Assembly: GCF_000010805.1 (NCBI RefSeq)
Contig: NC_012522.1
Span: 3,286,001-3,350,000, forward strand
DNA length: 64,000 bases
Reading direction: 5' to 3'
From: Rhodococcus opacus B4
GTDB taxonomy: Bacteria > Actinomycetota > Actinomycetes > Mycobacteriales > Mycobacteriaceae
Below are positions 1 to 8,080 of the stretch, piece by piece. The notes beneath the pieces are model-generated. The model saw only the letters and a program-made list of their open reading frames with translations. It was not told the DNA's origin and did not search any database. The translations under genes and the position numbers were made by a program. Every line of letters begins with the position of its first letter. The first letter of the stretch is position 1.

Positions 1-121
1 TCGCAGAGGTAGAGCGCCCGTGACCGACGGAGAAGAGATCACCGGTTCGCCGTCGCATGCACCACCGGAACCGGACTACCGTCAGAAGGGAATCGCATCA
101 CCATTCCACAGAGGAGGGGTC

Positions 122-529
122 ATGACTTCGACCCGGGAACTGTTCGACACCATGATCGCCAATTCCGGCTTGAGCAGTGACGTACTCGCCGCCGCCGTGG
201 ACGCCCTGCAGGAGGGCGAGGAAATCGTGGCGGCCTGCTCGATGGGCATGCTCGGTGCGCAGGATGCGCTGCAACTGGCCCCCGCTATCAGCCGGGACCT
301 CGACTGCGCCGACATCCTCGGCGTCACCCGCCGCATCCTGACTCGGGGCAGCGGTCCCGACCACACGCTGATCACCGCCCAACTCGAAGCCTGCCTGCTC
401 GCCTGCGAACGTAGCTACGAGTTGTGCAGCCGACACGCCGACCACCACGCTCACTGCCGGATGTGCGCGGACGCGACGCGCCGCTGCGCCGACATGTGCC
501 GCCAGGTCCTCACAGCAATTCACGCCTAG
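122..529 (+). CDS. Cys-rich four-helix-bundle copper-binding protein (DUF326-like)
   Basis: A 135-residue protein with no signal peptide. Its C-terminal third is packed with Cys and His: paired Cys in EACLLACERSYELC, a His cluster (SRHADHHAHC), then CRMCADATRRCADMC. This spacing along amphipathic helices is typical of the DUF326/Csp-like family, which stores Cu(I) in the core of a four-helix bundle. The ATG at 122 was chosen over an upstream in-frame start at 20 because GAGGAGG lies just before it and homology-like sequence begins there. Copper genes follow at 3-6 kb, which fits a role in cytosolic copper buffering. The metal itself is inferred. Confidence 0.8.
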   Translation: MTSTRELFDTMIANSGLSSDVLAAAVDALQEGEEIVAACSMGMLGAQDALQLAPAISRDLDCADILGVTRRILTRGSGPDHTLITAQLEACLLACERSYELCSRHADHHAHCRMCADATRRCADMCRQVLTAIHA

Positions 530-573
530 GAATCCCACCGCTGCGCTACCCGGTGGCAGGTCGTACGCAGCTC

Positions 574-2169
574 TCATCGCCCCGGGAGTTCGATCGCGAG
601 GTCGTGGTGGAAGAGATCACCGGGATCCCAGGTGGCTTTGATCCGTTGCAGCCGTGGGTAGTTGTCGCCGTAGTACAGGGTGGACCAGGGCACCGGGGAG
701 GTGTTCCAGCGCGGATCCCGGAGGTCGGTGTCGGGGTAGTTGATGTAGCTGCCGGCGTTGGCGTGGTTCGGTGCGGGGACACCGCCGGTGTCGGCGTAGA
801 TGTCGCGGAACATGTTCCGTGACCATTCGAGGTGCGCGGCTTCGTCCGCGGGGTTGCGCCAGCCGGTGACGAAGACCGCCTTCATGAACGAGTTGCGGGT
901 CGGCATCGCGGTGGCGTCGGCGGGGCGGGCGTTGATCGCGCCGCCGGCGGGGAAGAACTCCACACCGGAGTCGGGGCTCTGGAAGCGCGGATCGGTCAGG
1001 TACCGGTGCAGTGTGCGCAGCTGCTCGGGGCTGTAGGCCTGGCGCAGATTCGCGCTCTTGTACTTTCCCAGGAACGGTGCCCGGCCGCGGGGTGCGGACA
1101 GCCGCGTCGACACGTCCAGGAACGGGCCCTCGGTCGCGGGGATCACCACCGGCGGCGGCCACACCCCGTCGCTCACCGCGGCGACGAACTCGTCGAGCAG
1201 TCCCCTGGCGCCCGGAAGGCCGGCGTCGAGACGAGGGGTGAGCTGGCAGGACCCGCCGAGGAACGCGCTGGCGAAGAACTGCGCGTACAGGCTCGCGAAC
1301 CGCGACCCCGGTTCGCTGTTGCGTTCGAAGAAACGCTGAAAATTCCCGACGAATCGGACGAAGGATTCCTCGGTCGCGGTCGGGAGGACGATCTGGCTGG
1401 TGATCAGATTTGCCGGGGGTGCCGGCAGGATCCGCGCGGAATCGGACCCGTCCGTATCGTGCGAGCGCAGCAGGTACCTGGTCACCACACCGAAGTTTCC
1501 GCCACCACCGCCGGTGTGCGCCCACCACAGATCCGGATTGGGACCGTCGCGGGTGGCGAGCACGGCCGATGCTTTCCCGTCAGCGTCGACCACCACGACC
1601 TCGACACCGTAGATGTGGTCGACGACAGAGCCGAACAATCGCGAGAGCGGACCGAAGCCGCCGCCGGCGGCATGCCCGCCCATGCCGACCCCGAGGCAGC
1701 TGCCGCCGGGAATCGTCACACCCCAACGCCGGTACAGCTGCTCGTACACGGAGCCGAGATCGGCACCCGCTCCGACCGAGAAAGCCCGGTGCGCCGGGTC
1801 GAAATCGATGCCGGTGAGCCGGTGGAGGTCGACGATCACCCCGGTCGCAGGATTGTCGACAAAAGCGTCGACGCAGTGCCCGCCCGAGCGGGCCGCGATG
1901 CGCAGCCCGTCGTCGACCGCCCGCTGGATGGCGGCGACGGTCTCTTCGGTGGTGGTGGGCACGAAGATGGCCTGGGGGCGAGCGAGAAAGCGCGGGTTGT
2001 ATCCACGCTGCGCAAGGTCGGCGAACCCCTGATCGGCGGGCGTGAGCTCGGCTGCGGCAACAGGCACGCGGGGGTCGGCGAGGGCGGACGGGAGCCTGAC
2101 GCCGGTCGCGGCGGCCCCAGCGAGTGCCGCACCGCCGAGGAGCAGGCGTCGGCGGGACAGTCCGGGCAT
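574..2169 (-). CDS. Tat-exported berberine-bridge-type FAD oxidoreductase
   Basis: 531 residues. The N-terminus carries a twin-arginine signal (LSRRRLLLGGAALAG) ending near ALA-DP at about residue 31. A PCMH-type FAD-binding domain follows. His98 in RSGGHC and Cys158 in PGGSCLGVGMGGH match the two covalent flavin attachment residues of the berberine bridge/oligosaccharide oxidase family. The C-terminal BBE segment ends with YPRLQRIKATWDPGDLF. Such enzymes oxidise alcohols, sugars or alkaloid C-N bonds with O2 and release H2O2. It converges with the Cys-rich copper protein. The substrate cannot be read from sequence. Confidence 0.85.
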   Translation of the reverse strand: MPGLSRRRLLLGGAALAGAAATGVRLPSALADPRVPVAAAELTPADQGFADLAQRGYNPRFLARPQAIFVPTTTEETVAAIQRAVDDGLRIAARSGGHCVDAFVDNPATGVIVDLHRLTGIDFDPAHRAFSVGAGADLGSVYEQLYRRWGVTIPGGSCLGVGMGGHAAGGGFGPLSRLFGSVVDHIYGVEVVVVDADGKASAVLATRDGPNPDLWWAHTGGGGGNFGVVTRYLLRSHDTDGSDSARILPAPPANLITSQIVLPTATEESFVRFVGNFQRFFERNSEPGSRFASLYAQFFASAFLGGSCQLTPRLDAGLPGARGLLDEFVAAVSDGVWPPPVVIPATEGPFLDVSTRLSAPRGRAPFLGKYKSANLRQAYSPEQLRTLHRYLTDPRFQSPDSGVEFFPAGGAINARPADATAMPTRNSFMKAVFVTGWRNPADEAAHLEWSRNMFRDIYADTGGVPAPNHANAGSYINYPDTDLRDPRWNTSPVPWSTLYYGDNYPRLQRIKATWDPGDLFHHDLAIELPGR

Positions 2170-2269
2170 CGCGTCAGTGTACTTCTCGGGGGCTCCTGGA
2201 CTGTGGGAATCGACGCGAACCCCGGGTCCGGGGTACTAGTCCCGGTAGTAGCAGCGGTACTCTCGCGGG

Positions 2270-2800
2270 GTGAATTCACGGACCGAGGTGCTGGCGCAGG
2301 TGCGCGGCGCCGTCGTGGGTTCTTCCTCCGGGGCGGTCAGCATCGCCGCCCACGGCATCGCCGGTGGCGGTATGCCACCGAATGAGGCGTCGGTGGTGCT
2401 GCTGCTGGTCGCCTGCGCCGCGGTCGGCGCGGCCGTCGCCGCCCTCCGGATCACCGGTCGGGACGGGCTGGTCCTCGTGGCGGGGCTGGCCACCGGGCAA
2501 TTGATTGGTCACACCACCCTGGGATTGGCCGTCGAGCACGCCCACGGCCTGGGACTGTCCACCCCGATGATCGCCGCCCACCTCGCCGCGATCGCGGTCT
2601 CCGCCACGCTGGTGCGCGGCGCCGAACGCGCCTGCCTACGAGCACTGGCTGCCGTCACCCGCATCGTCCTCGCGATTCTGACCCCGGCGCCGGTGTATAC
2701 CGCAAGTTGGTCGGCGACCCCCGTCTATCGGGCGAAGCTGTCGCTCTGGCTGCTGGTCGGCTCGGCCGCCGGCACCCGCGGTCCACCCGCGCTCGTCTGA
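2270..2800 (+). CDS. Small multi-pass membrane protein, function unknown
   Basis: 176 residues with about four hydrophobic segments (roughly 40-60, 67-90, 97-115 and 125-142) and several His residues at membrane borders (AAHG, GHTTL, EHAHG, AAHLA). This resembles short uncharacterised integral membrane proteins found beside copper and PepSY genes in actinobacteria. It starts at GTG 2270, with no clear Shine-Dalgarno sequence. The start lies 100 bp from the divergent flavoenzyme. The His pattern and location suggest a link to metal handling, but that is inference; no catalytic motif is visible. Confidence 0.65.
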   Translation: MNSRTEVLAQVRGAVVGSSSGAVSIAAHGIAGGGMPPNEASVVLLLVACAAVGAAVAALRITGRDGLVLVAGLATGQLIGHTTLGLAVEHAHGLGLSTPMIAAHLAAIAVSATLVRGAERACLRALAAVTRIVLAILTPAPVYTASWSATPVYRAKLSLWLLVGSAAGTRGPPALV

Positions 2801-2823
2801 GTCGAATCCCTGTCGTACTCCGC

Positions 2824-2855
2824 CCGTTCCGCGATGTGACTGCGTCGCGGAACGG
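2824..2855 (+). terminator. Perfect 11-bp hairpin after the membrane protein
   Basis: CCGTTCCGCGA at 2824-2834 pairs perfectly with TCGCGGAACGG at 2845-2855 across a 10-nt loop, 24 bp after the stop codon at 2800. There is no U-tract, which is usual for actinobacterial terminators. It separates the small membrane protein from the PepSY operon. Confidence 0.6.
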
Positions 2856-3074
2856 CTGGTGTCCATGGTTCGACTCCCCTCCTCTTCCGCCGTTCCCGCA
2901 CCACCCTCCTATGGGTGAGCTGCGGCACGCGCGTTCCTTGGTCGGCACCAGCGGGATTCGTTGAGCGAGTCCGGGCGGCGACCCCATCGGGAGACGACAC
3001 CCCCTCCCCCCACCCGAATGATGGGCTCGGGGGCGGAAGCGGCGGTCGCCCCACCACCGAATCGAGATGTGCCC

Positions 3075-4589
3075 ATGTCCCTTCCCGAACTCGAACGCGA
3101 CGCTCCCGTCGCCGACACCGCGCCGCCGACACCGTCGCGGGCGGCGACGAAGGACTCGCCGCCGCCGCGCAGCTTCCGGCCACTGATCATGCGTCTGCAC
3201 TTCTACGCCGGGATCCTCGTGGCCCCGTTCCTGATCATCGCCACGATCAGCGGCCTCCTCTACGCCCTGGCACCCTCCGTGGAGCAACTCGTCTACCGCG
3301 ACCTACTGCACGTCGACTCCACCGGTCCCGCGGTACCGATGCCCGACCAGGTGCGCGCCGCCCAGCAGACCCAGCCCGACCTCACCGTTGCGGCGGTCCG
3401 GCCGGCCGCCTCGGAGGGCGAGACGACGCGTGTGCTGTTCACCGACCCCAGCCTGGGTGAATCCGAACGCCGTGCAGTGTTCATCGACCCGGCCACCGCC
3501 CGGTCGGTGGGCGAGTCGGTGGCCTACGGCAGCAGCAGCGCACTGCCGATGCGGACCTGGATCTCTCAGCTGCACCGGCACCTGCACCTCGGCGAGCCGG
3601 GGCGGATCTACAGCGAACTCGCCGCTTCCTGGCTGTGGGTGATCGCCCTCGGCGGGGTCTACCTGTGGGTGCAGCGCTACCGCACCACCCGCCGTGCCCG
3701 CGGCGCCGACGCCGCCCGGTTGTTCACCCTGGATCGGTCGTCGCGCGGCCGGGCCCGCACCCTGAGCTGGCACGGGGTGGCCGGCATCTGGATCGCGGTC
3801 GGTCTGGTGTTCCTCTCGGCGACCGGGTTGACCTGGTCCAAGTACGCGGGTGAGAACGTCAGCGAGTTGCGCACCGCCCTGAGCTGGACGACCCCGAAGC
3901 TGGACAAGAAGCTGGCTGCCACGCCCACCGAGAGCAGCGGGTCGGGCGGTCACGACGGGCACGGCGGCGGGCACACGCCTGCAGCCGCCGATCCCGGTCT
4001 GCTCGAGCGGAACATCGGCGAACTCGACACGGTCCTGGGTATCGCCGCGAGCAACGGGGTCACCGGTGCCGTCGAGGCCGGCATTCCGGCCGACGCGGGC
4101 ACCGCATTCACCGTCACCCAGACCCGCCAGCCCTGGCAGTTCTCGACCGATTCGGTCGCGGTCGACGGCGCCACCGGCACCGTGACCGATGTGCAGCGGT
4201 TCGCGGACTGGCCGCTGGCCGCGAAACTCACCTCCTGGGGGATCGCCCTGCATATGGGCCTGCTGTTCGGGTTGCTCAATCAACTCGCCCTCGCCGCGTT
4301 GGCGGTGGCGTTGCTGACCGTGATCGTGCGCGGCTACATCCTGTGGTGGCGGCGCCGGCCGACGCGGGGCACCCGCCGGGTCGGGCGGGCACCGCTGCGC
4401 GGGGCGTGGCGTCGCGTCCACCCCGCCACCGCGGTCGCAGTGGGCGTCGGGACGGTGGCGGTGGGCTGGTTCGTGCCGCTGCTCGGGCTGTCCCTGGCGG
4501 CGTTCCTGCTCGTCGACGCGGCCGTCGGTGCGATCGGCCGGGCCCGGGCGAACCGCCCGCCGTCGGCGACCACCGCGGTGCCGCAGTGA
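3075..4589 (+). CDS. PepSY-associated transmembrane protein
   Basis: 504 residues from ATG 3075. The reading frame is open upstream to 2961, but that extension is low-complexity Pro/Arg. The order is: cytosolic N-tail, TM1 near residues 40-62 (HFYAGILVAPFLIIATISG), a PepSY-type extracytoplasmic domain, TM2 (ASWLWVIALGGVYLW), TM3 (GIWIAVGLVFLSATGLTW), a second external domain with a His-rich stretch (GGHDGHGGGH), then two or more C-terminal TMs. This is the layout of PepSY_TM proteins linked to iron or copper reduction across the membrane. The next gene overlaps by one base, so they are probably co-translated. The metal-binding role of the His stretch is inferred. Confidence 0.85.
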   Translation: MSLPELERDAPVADTAPPTPSRAATKDSPPPRSFRPLIMRLHFYAGILVAPFLIIATISGLLYALAPSVEQLVYRDLLHVDSTGPAVPMPDQVRAAQQTQPDLTVAAVRPAASEGETTRVLFTDPSLGESERRAVFIDPATARSVGESVAYGSSSALPMRTWISQLHRHLHLGEPGRIYSELAASWLWVIALGGVYLWVQRYRTTRRARGADAARLFTLDRSSRGRARTLSWHGVAGIWIAVGLVFLSATGLTWSKYAGENVSELRTALSWTTPKLDKKLAATPTESSGSGGHDGHGGGHTPAAADPGLLERNIGELDTVLGIAASNGVTGAVEAGIPADAGTAFTVTQTRQPWQFSTDSVAVDGATGTVTDVQRFADWPLAAKLTSWGIALHMGLLFGLLNQLALAALAVALLTVIVRGYILWWRRRPTRGTRRVGRAPLRGAWRRVHPATAVAVGVGTVAVGWFVPLLGLSLAAFLLVDAAVGAIGRARANRPPSATTAVPQ

Positions 4590-5113
4590 TGGTCGAGTCC
4601 GACCTGTCGGAGTACCGCGACGATCTGGTCGCGATCGAGTCTCGGGTGGCGCGCGAGGTCGAGACCGGGTGGCGCGGGCCGGCGATCGCCGCCGCCGTCA
4701 CCGTGCTCGTCATCGGTCTCGCCCTGCCCCACACCGGGACCGGGGCGGTGCCGGGGTGGTCGGTCGCCACGGCCGCACACTCCGGTGCCGGGGTCCCGCT
4801 TCGGGTGTTCACCGGATTCGCGATCGTCTTCGGAGTCGTGGTCTCCACGGTTGCGGCGACCACCCGCCGATGGGTAGCGGCGTGGATTGCGATGGCCGGC
4901 ACCGGTCTCGGCACCCTGCTGGGGATGTTCGCGTACTGGTCCCAACAGGCCATGCCCGGCACCGCCCTGCGTGGCGGTGCCGGGATCGGGCTGATGCTCA
5001 CCTGGGCTGCGATGGCCGCGTTGGCCGTCCTGTGGATCCCGATCGTCGCCTCCCGCAGCAACATCCTGCCCCCACCCGGCGACGCCGGGCGGCCTGACAC
5101 AACGGAGAACTGA
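4589..5113 (+). CDS. Membrane protein coupled to the PepSY gene, function unknown
   Basis: 174 residues starting at the ATG in TGATG, where the PepSY stop and this start share one base. This start was chosen over an open upstream frame reaching 4343 that only shadows the PepSY gene. An acidic N-tail (VESDLSEYRDDL) precedes four hydrophobic segments (near 35-55, 70-92, 97-118 and 130-152). The stop is 1 nt before the PCuAC start, giving a tight operon PepSY - this protein - PCuAC - DyP. No known enzymatic motif was recognised. Confidence 0.75.
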   Translation: MVESDLSEYRDDLVAIESRVAREVETGWRGPAIAAAVTVLVIGLALPHTGTGAVPGWSVATAAHSGAGVPLRVFTGFAIVFGVVVSTVAATTRRWVAAWIAMAGTGLGTLLGMFAYWSQQAMPGTALRGGAGIGLMLTWAAMAALAVLWIPIVASRSNILPPPGDAGRPDTTEN

Positions 5114-5114
5114 C

Positions 5115-5660
5115 ATGTCTTCCTTCACTCTTCGAAGCCTCGCCGCCGGTGGCGCCTGCGCGGCCGTGCTGCTGACCGGATGCTCCTCGAGCACGGACGC
5201 CCCCGCGACCGAGGCGGATGCGATCACCGTGTCCGACCAGTGGGTCAAGGCCGCCGACACCGGCATGAGTGCGGCGTTCGCGCAGCTGACCAACACCGGC
5301 GACCGGGACGTGCGGATCGTGTCCGTGTCCAGCCCGGCCTCCACCCGAATGGAACTGCACGAAATCGCCACCGGCGCGGACGGCGCCACCGTCATGCGGG
5401 AGAAGCAGGGCGGCGTCACCATCGCGGCGAACGGCACCCACGCCCTCGCCCCGGGCGAGGACCACCTGATGTTGATGGAACTGACTGCCCCACTCACCCC
5501 CGGCGTGACCACCACCTTCACCCTCACCTTCGAAGACGGATCGACCACCGACTTCGACGCGCAGGTGCGTGACTTCTCCGGCAACCAGGAGAATTACGAC
5601 CCCTCCGGCGGCCACGACTCCCCCGCGCCGGCGGCAACCGCACCCGGACACGGTGGCTGA
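5115..5660 (+). CDS. PCu(A)C copper chaperone lipoprotein
   Basis: 181 residues. A lipoprotein signal ends at LLTG-Cys23, so the mature protein is membrane-anchored outside the cell membrane. The domain holds the PCu(A)C copper ligands in order: His82 (MELHEI), Met94, His117 and Met119 (EDHLM). PCu(A)C proteins carry Cu(I) extracytoplasmically and can deliver it to cytochrome oxidase CuA or other cuproproteins. A Ser/Thr/Pro/His tail follows the domain. The start follows an ACGGAGAAC Shine-Dalgarno sequence. The downstream DyP start lies inside its last codons. Confidence 0.9.
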   Translation: MSSFTLRSLAAGGACAAVLLTGCSSSTDAPATEADAITVSDQWVKAADTGMSAAFAQLTNTGDRDVRIVSVSSPASTRMELHEIATGADGATVMREKQGGVTIAANGTHALAPGEDHLMLMELTAPLTPGVTTTFTLTFEDGSTTDFDAQVRDFSGNQENYDPSGGHDSPAPAATAPGHGG

Positions 5661-6885
5661 GCGGCAGACACCGCCGACCCGTGGCCTGAGTCGGCGGCAC
5701 CTGTTCGGAGCAGGTGCCGCCGCGCTCGGAGCCGCCGGACTCGGCTGGGGCGCACAAGAGATCGTCGACCACCGCACCACCGAGGCCACCGCGGAGGGCG
5801 GGCTGACCGAACCGTTCCACGGCCCGCATCAGGGTGGGATCGCGACCCCGCCACAGGCGCACGCCCAGTTCGTCGGCGTGGACCTGCGGGAGAACGCCGA
5901 CCGCGCCACTGTCGCCGGCCTGCTGAAAGTGTGGACACAGGACGCTGCCCGGCTGACCGCCGGCACGTCGGCGCTGGCGGACACCGAACCCGAACTCGCG
6001 GCCACCCCGGCCCGGTTGACCGTCACCGTGGGTCTGGGTCCCGGAGTGTTCGGCGCCGCCGACGTCACGGACCGGCAGCCGTCGTGGCTACGACCGCTAC
6101 CCGCGTTTCCGATCGATCGACTCAACGAGAATTCTTGGGGGCAAACGGATCTGCTGCTTCAGGTGTGCGCCGACGACCCTGTCACGGTGGCGCACGCGGT
6201 CCGGGTGCTGACCAAGAACGTGCGCTCGCTGGTAACGGTTCGCTGGTCCCAACGCGGGTTCCGCAATGCTCGCCGCAGCCACCCCGAGGGCACCACAATG
6301 CGCAACCTGATGGGGCAGGTCGACGGCACCGTCAACCCAGACCCGGACACGGAGGAGTTCGACCGCCTGGTCTGGGACGACGGCAGCGCCCATCGATGGC
6401 TGACCGGTGGCACGTCCCTGGTGCTTCGACGGATCCGGATGGAACTGGACACCTGGGAAGAAATCGACCGGCCCGGAAGGGAATTGACGGTCGGGCGCAC
6501 ACTCGATACCGGGGCGCCGCTGACCGGCACCGACGAACACGACGACCCCGACTTCACCGCCACCGACAGGTTCGGCATCCCGGTGATCCCGCCGGGCTCG
6601 CATATTGCCCGCGCCCACCACACCCACGACGGGGAACGGTTCCACCGCCGCGCCTACAACTACGACGACCCACCCCAGCCCGGGCAGGTGTCGAACTCTG
6701 GGTTGATTTTCGCCTCCTACCAACGAGACATCGACACCCAGTTCCTGCCCGTCCAGCAGCGACTCGCCGAGTTCGACGCCCTCAACCAGTGGACGACCCC
6801 GATCGGCTCCGCCGTCTACGCCCTGCCACCGGGCACCGACCCGGGCGGCTACCTCGGCGACACCCTGCTGGAGGCCACGGCCTGA
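5653..6885 (+). CDS. Tat-exported DyP-type haem peroxidase
   Basis: About 410 residues from GTG 5653, which overlaps the PCuAC stop by 8 nt. The frame is open to 5569, but that part only shadows PCuAC. A twin-arginine signal (SRRHLFGAGAAALGAAG) is followed by the DyP signature GQVDGT (GxxDG motif) near residue 220 of the preprotein, the conserved distal Arg region and His-rich haem-pocket sequence (GSHIARAHHTH). B- and P-type DyPs oxidise dyes, phenols or porphyrins with H2O2. Co-operonic PepSY and PCuAC genes suggest an envelope metal/haem function, as in EfeB-type systems, but no EfeU or EfeO is present. Confidence 0.9.
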   Translation: MAERQTPPTRGLSRRHLFGAGAAALGAAGLGWGAQEIVDHRTTEATAEGGLTEPFHGPHQGGIATPPQAHAQFVGVDLRENADRATVAGLLKVWTQDAARLTAGTSALADTEPELAATPARLTVTVGLGPGVFGAADVTDRQPSWLRPLPAFPIDRLNENSWGQTDLLLQVCADDPVTVAHAVRVLTKNVRSLVTVRWSQRGFRNARRSHPEGTTMRNLMGQVDGTVNPDPDTEEFDRLVWDDGSAHRWLTGGTSLVLRRIRMELDTWEEIDRPGRELTVGRTLDTGAPLTGTDEHDDPDFTATDRFGIPVIPPGSHIARAHHTHDGERFHRRAYNYDDPPQPGQVSNSGLIFASYQRDIDTQFLPVQQRLAEFDALNQWTTPIGSAVYALPPGTDPGGYLGDTLLEATA

Positions 6886-6915
6886 GCACCTGCCGCGCCT
6901 CCTCCGCGGAGGTGC
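6886..6915 (+). terminator. GC-rich hairpin after DyP
   Basis: GCACCT at 6886-6891 can pair with AGGTGC at 6910-6915, and a self-complementary CCTCCGCGGAGG lies inside the right half. It directly follows the DyP stop codon. No U-tract is present. Its role as operon terminator is inferred. Confidence 0.4.
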
Positions 6916-6977
6916 AGCGCGCACACCGTCCCCGACCCGGGCCGGCAACGGCCCGGACACAGGAGAACACATCCGTG

Positions 6978-7270
6978 ATGAACGCACCCACGTACTCCCC
7001 CACCACACCGGCCGCGCAGCTGCTCAGCTCCGGCCACCGCTGCCCGCGGCCGAGGCACATGGTCGGTAACACTCCCGTCCTGTGAGTGGGCGAACCCTTC
7101 ACCACCGCAGGCACCGGATTCCGGGCGAAACCCGCCGGAATCGCCCGCACCCTCCGCCAGTTCTGCCCACACCTGAACCTGATCGGGGTCGATACCATCG
7201 ACTCCACCATCTTCGGGCAACCCGCCGGCACCCGGCTGACGCGCGGCCTCGGCTCGAGCATCTACCCTGC
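6978..7270 (+). pseudogene. Cysteine-synthase-like (CysK2-type) PLP enzyme remnant
   Basis: An AGGAG Shine-Dalgarno (6961) and ATG at 6978 are still present, and the frame reaches the N-terminal motif GNTPVL before a stop at 7082-7084. Reading resumes at 7086 with [32 protein letters not shown] and GLGSSIYP, which match the later part of cysteine-synthase-like PLP enzymes. About 150 residues between them, including the PLP lysine, are missing. The gene is dead. In M. tuberculosis cysK2 (Rv0848) is followed by an MFS gene (Rv0849); the same order survives here as two adjacent fossils. Confidence 0.65.
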
Positions 7271-8045
7271 TGATGCCCTACCTCGCCGGGTATCTCGCCG
7301 GCCCGCTCGGGATGGCCGCCTGGGCGGTCGGACCGGTCCTCGGAGCGAGGAACTTCTCCCAACAGGGCATGTTCGTCGTCGGCGGCACCCTGGCCGATCA
7401 CCTCGGATACAAACCGCTGATCATCGCCGGTGCCTGCTCCGTACCGGCGGCTTCGCCCTGCTGGCGGTTCTGAGCAACCTTCCCGCGATCCTGATCGCCT
7501 CAGCGGCAACCGGATTCGCCGGCACCCTGTTCAACCCCTGCGGTACGCGCCTACCTCGCCGCCGATTCCGGATCAGCTGCCTCGTCGCCGCCGCGGTCTT
7601 CGGGGCCCTGCCTGTCGTGCAGATCTGGGCCCTGCCCCCCGCCCCCACCAAAGCGCCACCGGCAAACGGACGGCAGTCCTCGCCGACTGGCGCACCGTCG
7701 CCACGAACCGCCCCTTCGTGCTGTTCTCGCTGGCGTTGATCGGGTCCCACGTACTATCCCGTTCAGATCTACCTCGCGCTACCCCTGCAAGCCCGCCTGC
7801 TCGTCGAGGACTCCTCCGACACCGCATTGGTCACCGCGCTGTTCGTCATCTCCGGCCTGGTCTCGATAGCCGGGCAACTCTGGATCACTGAGTGGTTCGC
7901 GACCCGGTGGGGACCGACCCGCAGTCTGGTCATCGGCATTGGCATCCTCGCCGCCGCCCTCATCCCCACTTGCTCTGTTTCCCGCCGCAACCACGGCGGG
8001 CTCGACACCGCGGGCGCATCCGCCGACGCCGCACCACACAGGTAG
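7271..8045 (+). pseudogene. Frameshifted MFS transporter remnant
   Basis: Pieces of one MFS protein occur in order but in changing frames: [23 protein letters not shown] (shown in part) at 7340-7420, [20 protein letters not shown] near 7460-7520, [20 protein letters not shown] near 7570-7635, [20 protein letters not shown] near 7680-7735, and VTALFVISGLVSIAGQLWIT from 7827 to the stop at 8043-8045. At least four frame changes and one deletion make it non-functional. It follows the CysK2-type remnant directly, so both probably formed one operon. Confidence 0.7.
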
Positions 8046-8080
8046 AGCCGACACCGAATGCCGTGCCCGTGTGAGTGCAC

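Noticed and set aside
832..2385. Long plus-strand frame of 517 codons
   Set aside because: Antisense to the berberine-bridge-type flavoenzyme; Gly/Arg-rich composition without any domain. It is a high-GC shadow frame.
2801..3074. Possible cobalamin or other riboswitch before the PepSY gene
   Set aside because: Apart from one simple hairpin at 2824-2855 I could not find a conserved riboswitch box.
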